A DNA stretch of 64,000 nucleotides from Butyrivibrio sp. (GTDB lineage Bacteria; Bacillota; Clostridia; Lachnospirales; Lachnospiraceae). The notes under the pieces are model-generated. The model did not search any database. It saw only the letters and a list, made by a program, of their open reading frames with translations, and was not told where the DNA came from. Below, piece after piece: positions 8,154 to 16,114 of the stretch. Where the stretch lies: the NCBI GenBank assembly GCA_015056625.1, contig SVFY01000005.1, positions 88,810 through 152,809 of the forward strand, in the 5' to 3' direction. The position numbers were made by a program, and so were the translations under genes. Positions within the stretch are counted from its first letter, which is position 1; each line of letters starts with the position of its first letter.

Positions 8154-9233
8154 ATGTCAACAAGAAGTGTAATTCCATTTGGACCCCAGCATCCGGTTCT
8201 TCCAGAACCAATTCACCTCGATCTTGTTATGGAAGATGAGAAGGTTGTAGAAGCAATTCCTTCAATCGGCTTTATCCATAGAGGACTTGAGAAGCTGGTC
8301 GATAAAAAAGATTTTAATGAGATGGTATATGTAGCAGAGCGTATCTGCGGTATTTGTTCACTTGGCCACGGCCTTGGATATTCAGAAGCTATTGAGCACA
8401 TTATGGACATTGATGTACCTTCAAGAGCTAAGTACCTTCGTACTATCTGGTCTGAGCTTTCAAGAGTACATTCTCACCTCCTTTGGCTTGGACTTTTAGC
8501 TGATGCTTTTGGTTTTGAGAGCCTTTATATGGAGTGCTGGAGACTTCGTGAGGAAGCTCTTGATATGTTTGAGGCTTCAACCGGCGGACGAGTTATCTTT
8601 TCCGTAATGAAGGTTGGTGGTATCAGAAGAGACGTTTCTGATGAAATGCTAAGGGACTTCTATCAGAGAATAAACAAGATGGAAGAGCAGCTTAACTCTA
8701 TTGCAAAGCCATTCCTTAATGACGCAGCTGTTCAGACCAGACTTCGCGGTGTTGGTATTCTTACAGCTGAGCAGGCTGATGCTCTTGGATGTGCTGGACC
8801 ATTTCTTCGTGCCAGTGGAATCGCAAGAGATATCCGTACTACAGGCTACTGCGCATATGGCGATGTTGATTTTGAGCCAATCATCAGCACAGAAGGTGAT
8901 TCTTATGCCAGAACTGAATGCCGTATCAAGGAGATCTTCCAGGCATTTGATATCATCCGTCAGTGTATTGATAAGATGCCTGCTGGAGATATTGATGTTC
9001 CTGTCAAGGGAATGCCTAATGGCGAATATGTCATGAGAATAGAGCAGCCTCGTGGTGAAGCAATTTACTACGTAAAGGCTAACGGAAGTAAGTTTATTGA
9101 CAGAATGAGAGTCCGCACTCCCACATTTGCTAATCTTTCTGGTCTTGTTGAAACTCTTAAAGGTTGCGATCTTGCTGATGTGCCAATTCTTGTACTTACA
9201 ATTGACCCATGTATCAGCTGTACTGAGAGATAA
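8154..9233 (+). CDS. echE: Ech-type [NiFe]-hydrogenase large subunit EchE
   Basis: This 359-residue NuoD/hydrogenase-large-subunit family protein has both cysteine pairs that bind the Ni-Fe centre: RICGIC (Cys65, Cys68) and DPCISC (Cys353, Cys356). That makes it a true hydrogenase rather than complex I. The protein stops three residues after the last cysteine, so there is no C-terminal peptide for an endopeptidase to remove. The same absence is known for EchE and CooH and fits the lack of a maturation protease gene here. Ribosome binding site GGAGGGAAG precedes ATG 8154. Confidence 0.95.
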   Translation: MSTRSVIPFGPQHPVLPEPIHLDLVMEDEKVVEAIPSIGFIHRGLEKLVDKKDFNEMVYVAERICGICSLGHGLGYSEAIEHIMDIDVPSRAKYLRTIWSELSRVHSHLLWLGLLADAFGFESLYMECWRLREEALDMFEASTGGRVIFSVMKVGGIRRDVSDEMLRDFYQRINKMEEQLNSIAKPFLNDAAVQTRLRGVGILTAEQADALGCAGPFLRASGIARDIRTTGYCAYGDVDFEPIISTEGDSYARTECRIKEIFQAFDIIRQCIDKMPAGDIDVPVKGMPNGEYVMRIEQPRGEAIYYVKANGSKFIDRMRVRTPTFANLSGLVETLKGCDLADVPILVLTIDPCISCTER

Positions 9234-9265
9234 CTTATAGATGGTAGGATGAGAAGGAGTATAAG

Positions 9266-9766
9266 ATGGCATTAATAAACTTTAATAAAACTGTATTACA
9301 TAACCTTGTGTCAAAGCCTAAGACAAGAAAGGCAGAGAAGGAGTATCCTGTTGGCACAAGAGGACATGTTGAAAATGATATGGACCTTTGCATCTTGTGT
9401 GGTCTTTGTTCGATCAAATGCCCTACTCATGCAATAACAGTTGATAAAAACGAAAAGACCTGGTCAATAAGACCTATGAGCTGTATTCAGTGCAGATGCT
9501 GCGTTGATAACTGCCCTAAGAAGTCACTTTCCATGGGACTTAGGTTCCAGGAACCAGGTACTGAGAAGATAACTAAGACTTTCAAGCAGTCTGAAAAAGC
9601 TATAGCAGCTCAGGAAGCACTTATGAAGGCAGCTAAAGAGCGTGCAGCAGCTGCAGCAGCTGCAAAGGCAGCCGCAGCACAGCAGGCAGGAAATGCACCT
9701 GCACCTGCAGCTCCAGCTAATGCAGCAAGTGCACCTGCAGCTCCAGATCAGAATCAGAACAAATAA
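9266..9766 (+). CDS. echF: Ech-type hydrogenase, 2x[4Fe-4S] subunit EchF with Ala/Pro tail
   Basis: This NuoI-like ferredoxin subunit has two classical [4Fe-4S] motifs, CILCGLCSIKCP and CIQCRCCVDNCP, between residues 45 and 90. They carry electrons from soluble ferredoxin toward EchC. About 60 residues of alanine/proline-rich low-complexity sequence follow, with poly-alanine runs and repeated APAAP units; the family core does not need this part. Ribosome binding site GAAGGAG precedes ATG 9266. Its last base is shared with the hypF start, so hydrogenase synthesis and maturation are translationally linked. Confidence 0.93.
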   Translation: MALINFNKTVLHNLVSKPKTRKAEKEYPVGTRGHVENDMDLCILCGLCSIKCPTHAITVDKNEKTWSIRPMSCIQCRCCVDNCPKKSLSMGLRFQEPGTEKITKTFKQSEKAIAAQEALMKAAKERAAAAAAAKAAAAQQAGNAPAPAAPANAASAPAAPDQNQNK

Positions 9767-12111
9767 TGATTAAAGAAATATTGATTAAAGGGGCGGTACA
9801 GGGTGTTGGTTATCGCCCCTTTATTGCTTTTAAAGCAGAAGAACTTAATATTTCAGGTTTTGTTAAAAACATAGGGGCTGCAGTTTCCATATTGGCAATT
9901 GGTCCAAAAGAGAAACTACAGGCTTTAATTTCGTATATAAAAAATGAATCTCCAGCAGGTTCTTTTATTCTTGATGTTAAGGTAAAAGATCTTAACATAC
10001 TTCCAGAAGAATTTAAGGAATACGAATCTTCATTTTCCATAATCGACAGTACAGATCTTGATCTTTCGTCTGATATTCCTGTGTTTTTACCTGACATCGG
10101 AATATGTGATTACTGTAAAAAAGAGCTTCTTGAAACCAAGGGCAGAAGATACAGATATTACCTTAACAGTTGCGCAGTATGTGGCCCCAGGATCAGTATT
10201 TTAAATGCTTTGCCATATGACAGGCATAATACCACAATGGGAAGCTTTAAAACATGCAAAGATTGTGACGATGAGTACAGGATTGGAAGAAGGCGCTATG
10301 CCCAAGGCCTTTCTTGTAAAAACTGTGGCCCTTCAATATGCTTTTTATATAAAAAAGGTGGCGAATCCACTCAAGAAACAGGGGATCAGGCAGTAGAAAC
10401 TGCTATTAAGATCCTTAATGAAGATGGGATAATAGGGCTTAAAGGCGTTGCAGGATATCAGCTTGTTTGTAAGCCCACTAAAGATAATGCTATCAGACTA
10501 AGGAGCATAAAGCACAGAGAAAATAAGCCCTTTGCCATCATGTTTTTTGATGAAAATATGGTAAAAGACTATGCTATTATGTCTGATGCGGAAAAAAAGC
10601 TTTTAAAGTCTGAGGCAAGGCCAATAGTTCTTTTGAAAAAGAAATATGATTTTGATGATGAAGTCGTAAAGGGTAGCAGATATATAGGTGCATTTCTTCC
10701 TTCTGCTGGAATACACTTAGTGCTTACCAAGGAGCTTGGTCCACTTATAGTTACAAGTGCCAATGCATCTGATGAGCCAATAATAACTGAAGATGATAAG
10801 TTTAAGTCTTTGTTTTTTGATGCATCAGATAATAAAGAAAGATCCTGCGATGGCCTCTTATATCATGATCTTAAGATCAATATGCCTATGGATGACTCTG
10901 TGGCATTTGTAATATCAGATAGTTTTGGCGATAAGACGCAGTTCATCAGAAGAAGCAGAGGATATGCTCCGCTTCCTGTTCTTATAGATAATAAAAAGCC
11001 ATTTCAAAATGACATAGTAGTACTTGCATTTGGAGGTGATCTTAAAAGCACTTTTGCAATAGGACATAACGATAAAGTCCTTTTAAGCCAGCAGATTGGA
11101 GATCTTGAAGATTACGGATGTCAGGTTAACTATATTAAGCTTTTAGATCAGTATGCTGACTTATTTAAGCAAATTCCAAATGTTTATGTCTGCGATCTTC
11201 ATCCCTTTTATAATTCTGCAAAAATTGCCAGGGAAAGATCAGAAGATAAAAACTGTAAGCTGTTAAGGCTGCAGCATCATTTTGCTCATATCTACAGCGT
11301 AATGGCGGAAAATTCATTAGAAAGCGCTATTGGAATAGCATTTGATGGAACTGGATATGGCTACGATGGCAGTATCTGGGGCGGTGAGTTTTTGTACTGC
11401 AATGCTGCGAAAATGGACCGAATTGGGCATTTATCCTATGTCTCAATGGTTGGAGGCGACAGCGCTTCAAAAAATGCACTGCAGACAAGAAAATGCTATG
11501 AGCATATGGCTCTTTCACAGGGGCTTACTGATAAAACGCCTTCAATAAGTGAAAAGAGCGATGCCATTTTAATTGCTGCGCTAAATAATAAAGAACTGTG
11601 CTATAATTCTTCAAGCATGGGCAGACTTTTTGATGCAGTAGCTTCTCTTTTAGGTGGCTTTGATCAAAACAGCTACGAAGGTGAATGTGCAATAAACCTT
11701 GAAAAGCTTGCCTGGGAATTTGTAGATAAAAATGATGCAAGGTATCCAGATCTAAAATTTGATATTAAAATATCTGAGGATGGATTCATTGCTGATCAAC
11801 TAAGGCTTTTTTATGACGTACTTGATTGTACTAAGACTGAGAACTTTGATGCTTCTTCAATTGCCTATGGCTTTCATATGGCAATAATAGATATGATAGT
11901 AAGAGTATCTCTCCTTATAAGAGATAAAACTCATGAGGACAAGGTTTGTCTATCTGGGGGAGTATATAACAACAGGCTGATCTTATCAGGGGCTGTAAAA
12001 GCTCTTTTAAATGAGAACTTTAAAGTCTACTGGAATCAGAAAGTGCCCCTTGGAGACGGCGGAATATCACTTGGCCAAGCCTATTATGGCTTAATGTATG
12101 AAAAGGAATAA
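9766..12111 (+). CDS. hypF: Carbamoyltransferase HypF, [NiFe]-hydrogenase maturation
   Basis: This 781-residue enzyme makes the thiocarbamate precursor of the cyanide ligands of the Ni-Fe centre from carbamoyl phosphate and ATP and hands it to HypE. Domains in order are: N-terminal acylphosphatase (VQGVGYRPF), two zinc-finger Cys pairs (CDYCKKE to CAVCGPR; CKDC to CKNCGPS), a YrdC-like ATP-binding domain (SRGYAPLP region at its end), and a Kae1-like domain with HHFAH and AFDGTGYG. Length is normal for HypF. The start overlaps the echF stop. Confidence 0.95.
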   Translation: MIKEILIKGAVQGVGYRPFIAFKAEELNISGFVKNIGAAVSILAIGPKEKLQALISYIKNESPAGSFILDVKVKDLNILPEEFKEYESSFSIIDSTDLDLSSDIPVFLPDIGICDYCKKELLETKGRRYRYYLNSCAVCGPRISILNALPYDRHNTTMGSFKTCKDCDDEYRIGRRRYAQGLSCKNCGPSICFLYKKGGESTQETGDQAVETAIKILNEDGIIGLKGVAGYQLVCKPTKDNAIRLRSIKHRENKPFAIMFFDENMVKDYAIMSDAEKKLLKSEARPIVLLKKKYDFDDEVVKGSRYIGAFLPSAGIHLVLTKELGPLIVTSANASDEPIITEDDKFKSLFFDASDNKERSCDGLLYHDLKINMPMDDSVAFVISDSFGDKTQFIRRSRGYAPLPVLIDNKKPFQNDIVVLAFGGDLKSTFAIGHNDKVLLSQQIGDLEDYGCQVNYIKLLDQYADLFKQIPNVYVCDLHPFYNSAKIARERSEDKNCKLLRLQHHFAHIYSVMAENSLESAIGIAFDGTGYGYDGSIWGGEFLYCNAAKMDRIGHLSYVSMVGGDSASKNALQTRKCYEHMALSQGLTDKTPSISEKSDAILIAALNNKELCYNSSSMGRLFDAVASLLGGFDQNSYEGECAINLEKLAWEFVDKNDARYPDLKFDIKISEDGFIADQLRLFYDVLDCTKTENFDASSIAYGFHMAIIDMIVRVSLLIRDKTHEDKVCLSGGVYNNRLILSGAVKALLNENFKVYWNQKVPLGDGGISLGQAYYGLMYEKE

Positions 12112-12116
12112 AAGAT

Positions 12117-12332
12117 ATGTGTGTTGCAATACCGGGAACAGTAATAAAACTTGATGGAACTAAGGCCACTGTAGATTTTAGTGGAAATATCGTAAATGCC
12201 GAAGCTGGGCTAGTTAATGTAAAAATCGGAGACAAGGTTTTAGTTCATGCAGGTTGCATCATCCAGACCATGGATGAAGATATGGCAAATGAAATGGAAG
12301 AGCTCTACAAAGAAATTGAGGACCTTGCATAA
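12117..12332 (+). CDS. hypC: Hydrogenase maturation chaperone HypC
   Basis: This 71-residue HypC/HybG-type chaperone begins MCVAIPG. The invariant N-terminal Cys2 binds the Fe(CN)2CO moiety with HypD and docks it onto the large subunit. The small OB-like fold and the acidic C-terminal helix are typical. It lies between hypF and hypD, five bases after hypF. Confidence 0.95.
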   Translation: MCVAIPGTVIKLDGTKATVDFSGNIVNAEAGLVNVKIGDKVLVHAGCIIQTMDEDMANEMEELYKEIEDLA

Positions 12333-12335
12333 TAT

Positions 12336-13379
12336 ATGGATAACAGGAAGCTGGACAAAATAATACAGGAACTTAAAAACTATGATGGCCCTGAAATCCG
12401 TCTTATGGAGGTCTGTGGAACCCATACAGCCGCAATTTCAGAAAATGGTATACCATCTCTTTTATCAGAGAAAATAAAGCTGATATCAGGACCTGGATGC
12501 CCTGTGTGCGTAACTGTTACAGCCGTGATAGACAGGCTTATTGAGCTTTCGCTTATGGAAAACACCTGCGTTCTCACCTTTGGAGACCTGATAAGGGTGA
12601 AGGGCACAAACGGCTCTCTTGCTGATGCCAAAGGAGATGGCGCGGACGTTAAAATGGTCTATTCTCCAATGGACAGCATCAAGCTGGCAGCTGAAAACCC
12701 AATGAAAAACTATGTTTTTGCTGCTATTGGTTTTGAAACCACAACCCCTGTATATGCGCTTTTGATTGAAGAAGCCAAAAAGCTCGGGCTTAAAAATCTA
12801 AAGATCCTCACTTCTTTAAAAACAATGCCTCAGGTAATCAGATGGGTTGTAAGAAGTGGCAGTAAGATCGATGGATTTATTGCCCCAGGCCATGTGGCAG
12901 CAATAACCGGTGGAAAGATTTTTGAGGACCTTTCAAAAGAGCTTGGGATTCCCTTCGTTGTATCTGGCTTTGAAGGAGAACAGCTTCTTTTGACAATCTA
13001 TTCTCTGGTAAAAATGGCTGGTAAAGGCGGCTATAAAAACCTTTACAGGTCAGTAGTTACAGAAGAGGGCAATATCTCTGCTAAGGAAAAGGTCGATAAG
13101 TACTTTGAGGTATCTGACTCTTCCTGGAGGGGAATGGGTAAGATAAAGGGCTCAGGAATGACCTTAAGACCTGATTATATGGAGTTTGATGCAGGAAGCA
13201 TCGGACTTGATGAAGACCATGAACCTGCAGGCTGCAGGTGTGCCAGCGTCCTTGTAGGAGCAATAAGCCCTCATGAATGCCCACTATTTGGAAAAAAATG
13301 TACCCCAGACAACGCACATGGTGCATGCATGGTTTCTACTGAGGGTAGCTGCTATAATTACTTTATTTCCGGGAGATAA
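12336..13379 (+). CDS. hypD: Hydrogenase maturation scaffold protein HypD
   Basis: This 347-residue [4Fe-4S] protein assembles Fe(CN)2CO together with HypC and HypE. It shows the HypD signatures MEVCGTHT, GPGCPVCVT (redox-active CPxC) and FETTTP, plus a C-terminal cluster-binding block with cysteines in CRCASV, HECPLF and HGACMV. It starts four bases after hypC. No hypA or hypB gene is found in the run, so nickel insertion must depend on genes elsewhere. Confidence 0.95.
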   Translation: MDNRKLDKIIQELKNYDGPEIRLMEVCGTHTAAISENGIPSLLSEKIKLISGPGCPVCVTVTAVIDRLIELSLMENTCVLTFGDLIRVKGTNGSLADAKGDGADVKMVYSPMDSIKLAAENPMKNYVFAAIGFETTTPVYALLIEEAKKLGLKNLKILTSLKTMPQVIRWVVRSGSKIDGFIAPGHVAAITGGKIFEDLSKELGIPFVVSGFEGEQLLLTIYSLVKMAGKGGYKNLYRSVVTEEGNISAKEKVDKYFEVSDSSWRGMGKIKGSGMTLRPDYMEFDAGSIGLDEDHEPAGCRCASVLVGAISPHECPLFGKKCTPDNAHGACMVSTEGSCYNYFISGR

Positions 13380-13382
13380 AAA

Positions 13383-14393
13383 ATGAAGATCACAATGGCG
13401 CATGGAAGCGGCGGAGAGTCAACTTCCATGCTGATAGAAGAAGTTTTTGCAAAATACTTTAACAATGAATACCTCTCTGAGCTTTCAGATTCAGCTGTAG
13501 TTCCAGGGGCAGGAAAACTTGCTATAACAACAGACAGCTTTGTTGTTACACCTATTCTTTTCCCTGGTGGAGATATCGGAAGGCTGTCAGTATGTGGAAC
13601 TGTTAATGACCTTTTGATGAGCGGCGCAATTCCAAAATATATAACCTGTGGATGCATTCTTGAAGAGGGACTTGATATAGAAGTCCTTGAAAAAGTGATA
13701 GCATCAATGGCAGAGACAGCAAAAGAGGCCGGAGTCATGGTTGTTACCGGAGATACCAAGGTTGTTGAAAAACACAGCGACGTATCAGGCCTTATAATCA
13801 ACACATCAGGTGTAGGCTTTATCCCTGAAGATCTTGATGTTCCCGGACCTTCAAAGCTTGAAGACGGGGATAAGATAATAGTATCCGGTAATTTGGGCGA
13901 TCATCACGCCACAATACTTGGAAGCAGGATGGGAATTGAAAATGATATCAGATCTGACAATGCTCCTCTTGTTGAAATGACCAGAAAGCTCATGGATGCT
14001 AACCTTTCAGTACATGCCATGAGAGATGTTACAAGAGGCGGACTTGGAACAGTACTTAACGAGTTTGCCAGTGCTTCAAAGTGTTCGATCATCCTTAATG
14101 AATCAGATCTTCCAGTTTCTGCTTCTGTTAAGGATTTCTGCGGGATATTAGGCCTTGACCCGATTTACATGGGCAATGAAGGTAAAATGGTGATCTCTGT
14201 AAGTGCTGCTGATGCAGCTAAAGCTCTTTTGCTGATAAAAGAGTCTAAATATGGCAAAAATGCAAAGATCATTGGAGAGGTTAAAAAAGATAAGGAAAGT
14301 TCCGATAATATTAATGTAGTTGTGACCACCAAAATCGGTGGAAAGCGCGTGGTTGGGCCAATGTATGGTGAGGGACTTCCAAGAATCTGTTAA
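13383..14393 (+). CDS. hypE: Hydrogenase maturation dehydratase HypE
   Basis: This 336-residue PurM/AIR-synthase-like ATPase dehydrates the thiocarbamoyl group on its own C-terminal cysteine to thiocyanate. It begins with MAHGSGGE and ends in the diagnostic PRIC tail with the substrate cysteine as the last residue, so the gene is intact. The middle region DVTRGGLGT is the conserved nucleotide-binding motif. It is the last gene of the hydrogenase run; no clear terminator is visible in the 49 bases before mecA. Confidence 0.96.
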   Translation: MKITMAHGSGGESTSMLIEEVFAKYFNNEYLSELSDSAVVPGAGKLAITTDSFVVTPILFPGGDIGRLSVCGTVNDLLMSGAIPKYITCGCILEEGLDIEVLEKVIASMAETAKEAGVMVVTGDTKVVEKHSDVSGLIINTSGVGFIPEDLDVPGPSKLEDGDKIIVSGNLGDHHATILGSRMGIENDIRSDNAPLVEMTRKLMDANLSVHAMRDVTRGGLGTVLNEFASASKCSIILNESDLPVSASVKDFCGILGLDPIYMGNEGKMVISVSAADAAKALLLIKESKYGKNAKIIGEVKKDKESSDNINVVVTTKIGGKRVVGPMYGEGLPRIC

Positions 14394-14442
14394 TTGTGTT
14401 ATCATACGGCAAGAGACTTTTTAATCTGTTTATAGGTGAAAA

Positions 14443-15315
14443 ATGGAATTTAAGAGAATCGATAAAGATACAGTAAATTGCATCATTACTGAAGATGATA
14501 TGTTTGAACAGGGCATCAAGTTAGAGGACCTCTTTGAAAAGAAGAAGGAGGCCATGGACTTTTTGCACGAAGTAATGAAGAAGGCTGAGGAAGAGGTTGA
14601 TTACAAGCCAACCGGATCATTTATGCCTCTTCAGATCACTGTTCTTCCAGATCATTCAGTATCACTTACACTTTCTGAAAACGCTTCAGCTTCATTTAGT
14701 GAGATACTCAAAAACCTTACAGATAAGGCTGGTATCAAGCTTCCCAAGCAGGTTCTTGAAGATATAGGAGATTCTGCAAATGAGGAGAGGCTTAACAGAC
14801 TCAATGAATATCTTAAGAGCCTTAAGCAGATAACCAATTCTGTTAAGGATATGATAGAAGATAACGACATTGTAAAAGATAAGTCAGATAAGATTTCCTT
14901 AAACAGCAATGCCACAGTAGAGAGCTCAGGCAAGCTTGCTGATAAGCTTACAACAAATGCACCCAAGAAAAAGTCCGATGATACAAAGGATAAGGATCTT
15001 GGCAGACTTAAGTTCCACGAGTATGTATTTACCTTTAAGGACATTAAGACTGTTTCGAGGTTCTGTTCAAAGGTTCCTGCTGGTGTTAAGATCGAGAGCT
15101 CCTTATTTAAGAATGAGACTTATGGTCAGTACTATCTTGATCTTAAAAGAGCTAATGAAGATCCTAAGGTATTTGCATCCCTGTTTACAATGGCCTATGA
15201 ATTTGGTCATTTCCAGGCAAGCAACCCTTACGTGATCTCACATATCAAGGAAAACTACGACTGTATTATAGATGCAAACGCAATTGAACAGTTGTCATCC
15301 CTTTCTATTATGTGA
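14443..15315 (+). CDS. mecA: MecA-family ClpC adaptor protein
   Basis: This 290-residue protein of the MecA/YpbH family has an N-terminal domain starting MEFKRIDKDTVNCIIT, typical of the substrate-recognition module, and a C-terminal ClpC-binding domain from about residue 190. An acidic/serine-rich linker connects them. MecA proteins deliver substrates to the ClpCP protease. The central linker is longer than in Bacillus MecA. A strong terminator follows at 15331, closing the unit; an independent promoter was not recognised. Confidence 0.85.
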   Translation: MEFKRIDKDTVNCIITEDDMFEQGIKLEDLFEKKKEAMDFLHEVMKKAEEEVDYKPTGSFMPLQITVLPDHSVSLTLSENASASFSEILKNLTDKAGIKLPKQVLEDIGDSANEERLNRLNEYLKSLKQITNSVKDMIEDNDIVKDKSDKISLNSNATVESSGKLADKLTTNAPKKKSDDTKDKDLGRLKFHEYVFTFKDIKTVSRFCSKVPAGVKIESSLFKNETYGQYYLDLKRANEDPKVFASLFTMAYEFGHFQASNPYVISHIKENYDCIIDANAIEQLSSLSIM

Positions 15316-15330
15316 TTTTTAGTCATATTA

Positions 15331-15364
15331 GGAACGGTCCAATAATGAGACCGTTCCTTTTCTT
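15331..15364 (+). terminator. Intrinsic terminator after mecA
   Basis: A perfect 9-bp stem, GGAACGGTC (15331-15339) with GACCGTTCC (15349-15357), and a 9-base loop are followed by TTTCTTT. Confidence 0.85.
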
Positions 15365-15369
15365 TATAG

Positions 15370-15378
15370 TGATATAAT
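15370..15378 (+). promoter_or_regulatory. Extended -10 promoter for the RsuA-type gene
   Basis: TGATATAAT (TG at 15370-15371, TATAAT at 15373-15378) lies right after the terminator. The predicted start near 15385 would leave a leader of only about seven bases before ATG 15392. Confidence 0.5.
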
Positions 15379-15391
15379 TGGAAAAGAGTCT

Positions 15392-16099
15392 ATGCGCCTT
15401 AATAAATACATTTCTTCCTGTGGCATCTGCTCAAGAAGAGAAGCTGACAAGTTAATAGCAAGTGGCCGCATTACTGTAAATGGGCTTTTTCCCATGGCAG
15501 GAGATGACGTTTCGGAAACAGACGTTGTATGTCTTGATGGAAAGAGCATAAGACCAGTTGAGAAGCTTACGTATCTGGCCTATTACAAACCTGTAGGAAC
15601 TGTCTGTACAAAAGACGATCCTCACGCAAAAAGAACCATTTACGACGATATCGGGAGTTCTGGTTCATTATCTTATGCTGGAAGGCTTGATAAGGACTCC
15701 GAGGGGCTTCTTATCATAACGGATGACGGAAAGCTTATAGATGCCATTATGAGAGGCAGAAATGCCCATGAAAAAGAGTATGTTGTTACTATTGATAAAA
15801 AGATAGACAAAAGCTTTTTATCTCATATGGCAAATGGTGTATATCTTAAGGATTTAGACAGAACCACAAGGCCCTGTAAGATCTGGGCTACATCAGATAA
15901 TTCTTTTCACATCATTCTGACACAGGGGCTCAACAGACAGATAAGGCGCATGTGCTCAGAGCTTGGGGCAACAGTAAGTAAACTAAAAAGGATCAGGGTA
16001 ATGACTATATCACTTGATGACCTTGATCTGAAACCGGGGGAGTTTGTCAGTCTGTCTGACGAAGTAGTAAAAAAACTATATCAGGAAACTGGTATTTGA
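15392..16099 (+). CDS. rRNA pseudouridine synthase, RsuA/RluB/RluF family
   Basis: This 235-residue enzyme has an N-terminal S4 RNA-binding domain (MRLNKYISSCGICSRREAD) and a pseudouridine synthase domain carrying GRLDKDSEGLL with the catalytic aspartate, plus the RQIRRMC motif near residue 190. It isomerises uridine in rRNA; the exact site (16S 516 or 23S 2604/2605) cannot be assigned from sequence by eye. It precedes ligA by 15 bases. Confidence 0.88.
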   Translation: MRLNKYISSCGICSRREADKLIASGRITVNGLFPMAGDDVSETDVVCLDGKSIRPVEKLTYLAYYKPVGTVCTKDDPHAKRTIYDDIGSSGSLSYAGRLDKDSEGLLIITDDGKLIDAIMRGRNAHEKEYVVTIDKKIDKSFLSHMANGVYLKDLDRTTRPCKIWATSDNSFHIILTQGLNRQIRRMCSELGATVSKLKRIRVMTISLDDLDLKPGEFVSLSDEVVKKLYQETGI

Positions 16100-16114
16100 T
16101 GGGGAGGCCAAAAT

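Noticed and set aside
8649..9272. 207-codon minus-strand frame
   Set aside because: Antisense to echE, whose conserved cysteine motifs define the real coding strand.
15331..15357. Relationship between the GGAACGGTC hairpin and the GGGGACGG palindrome at 20556
   Set aside because: Only a short GACGGT/AACGGT likeness; lengths and cores differ, and the first is a plain terminator.
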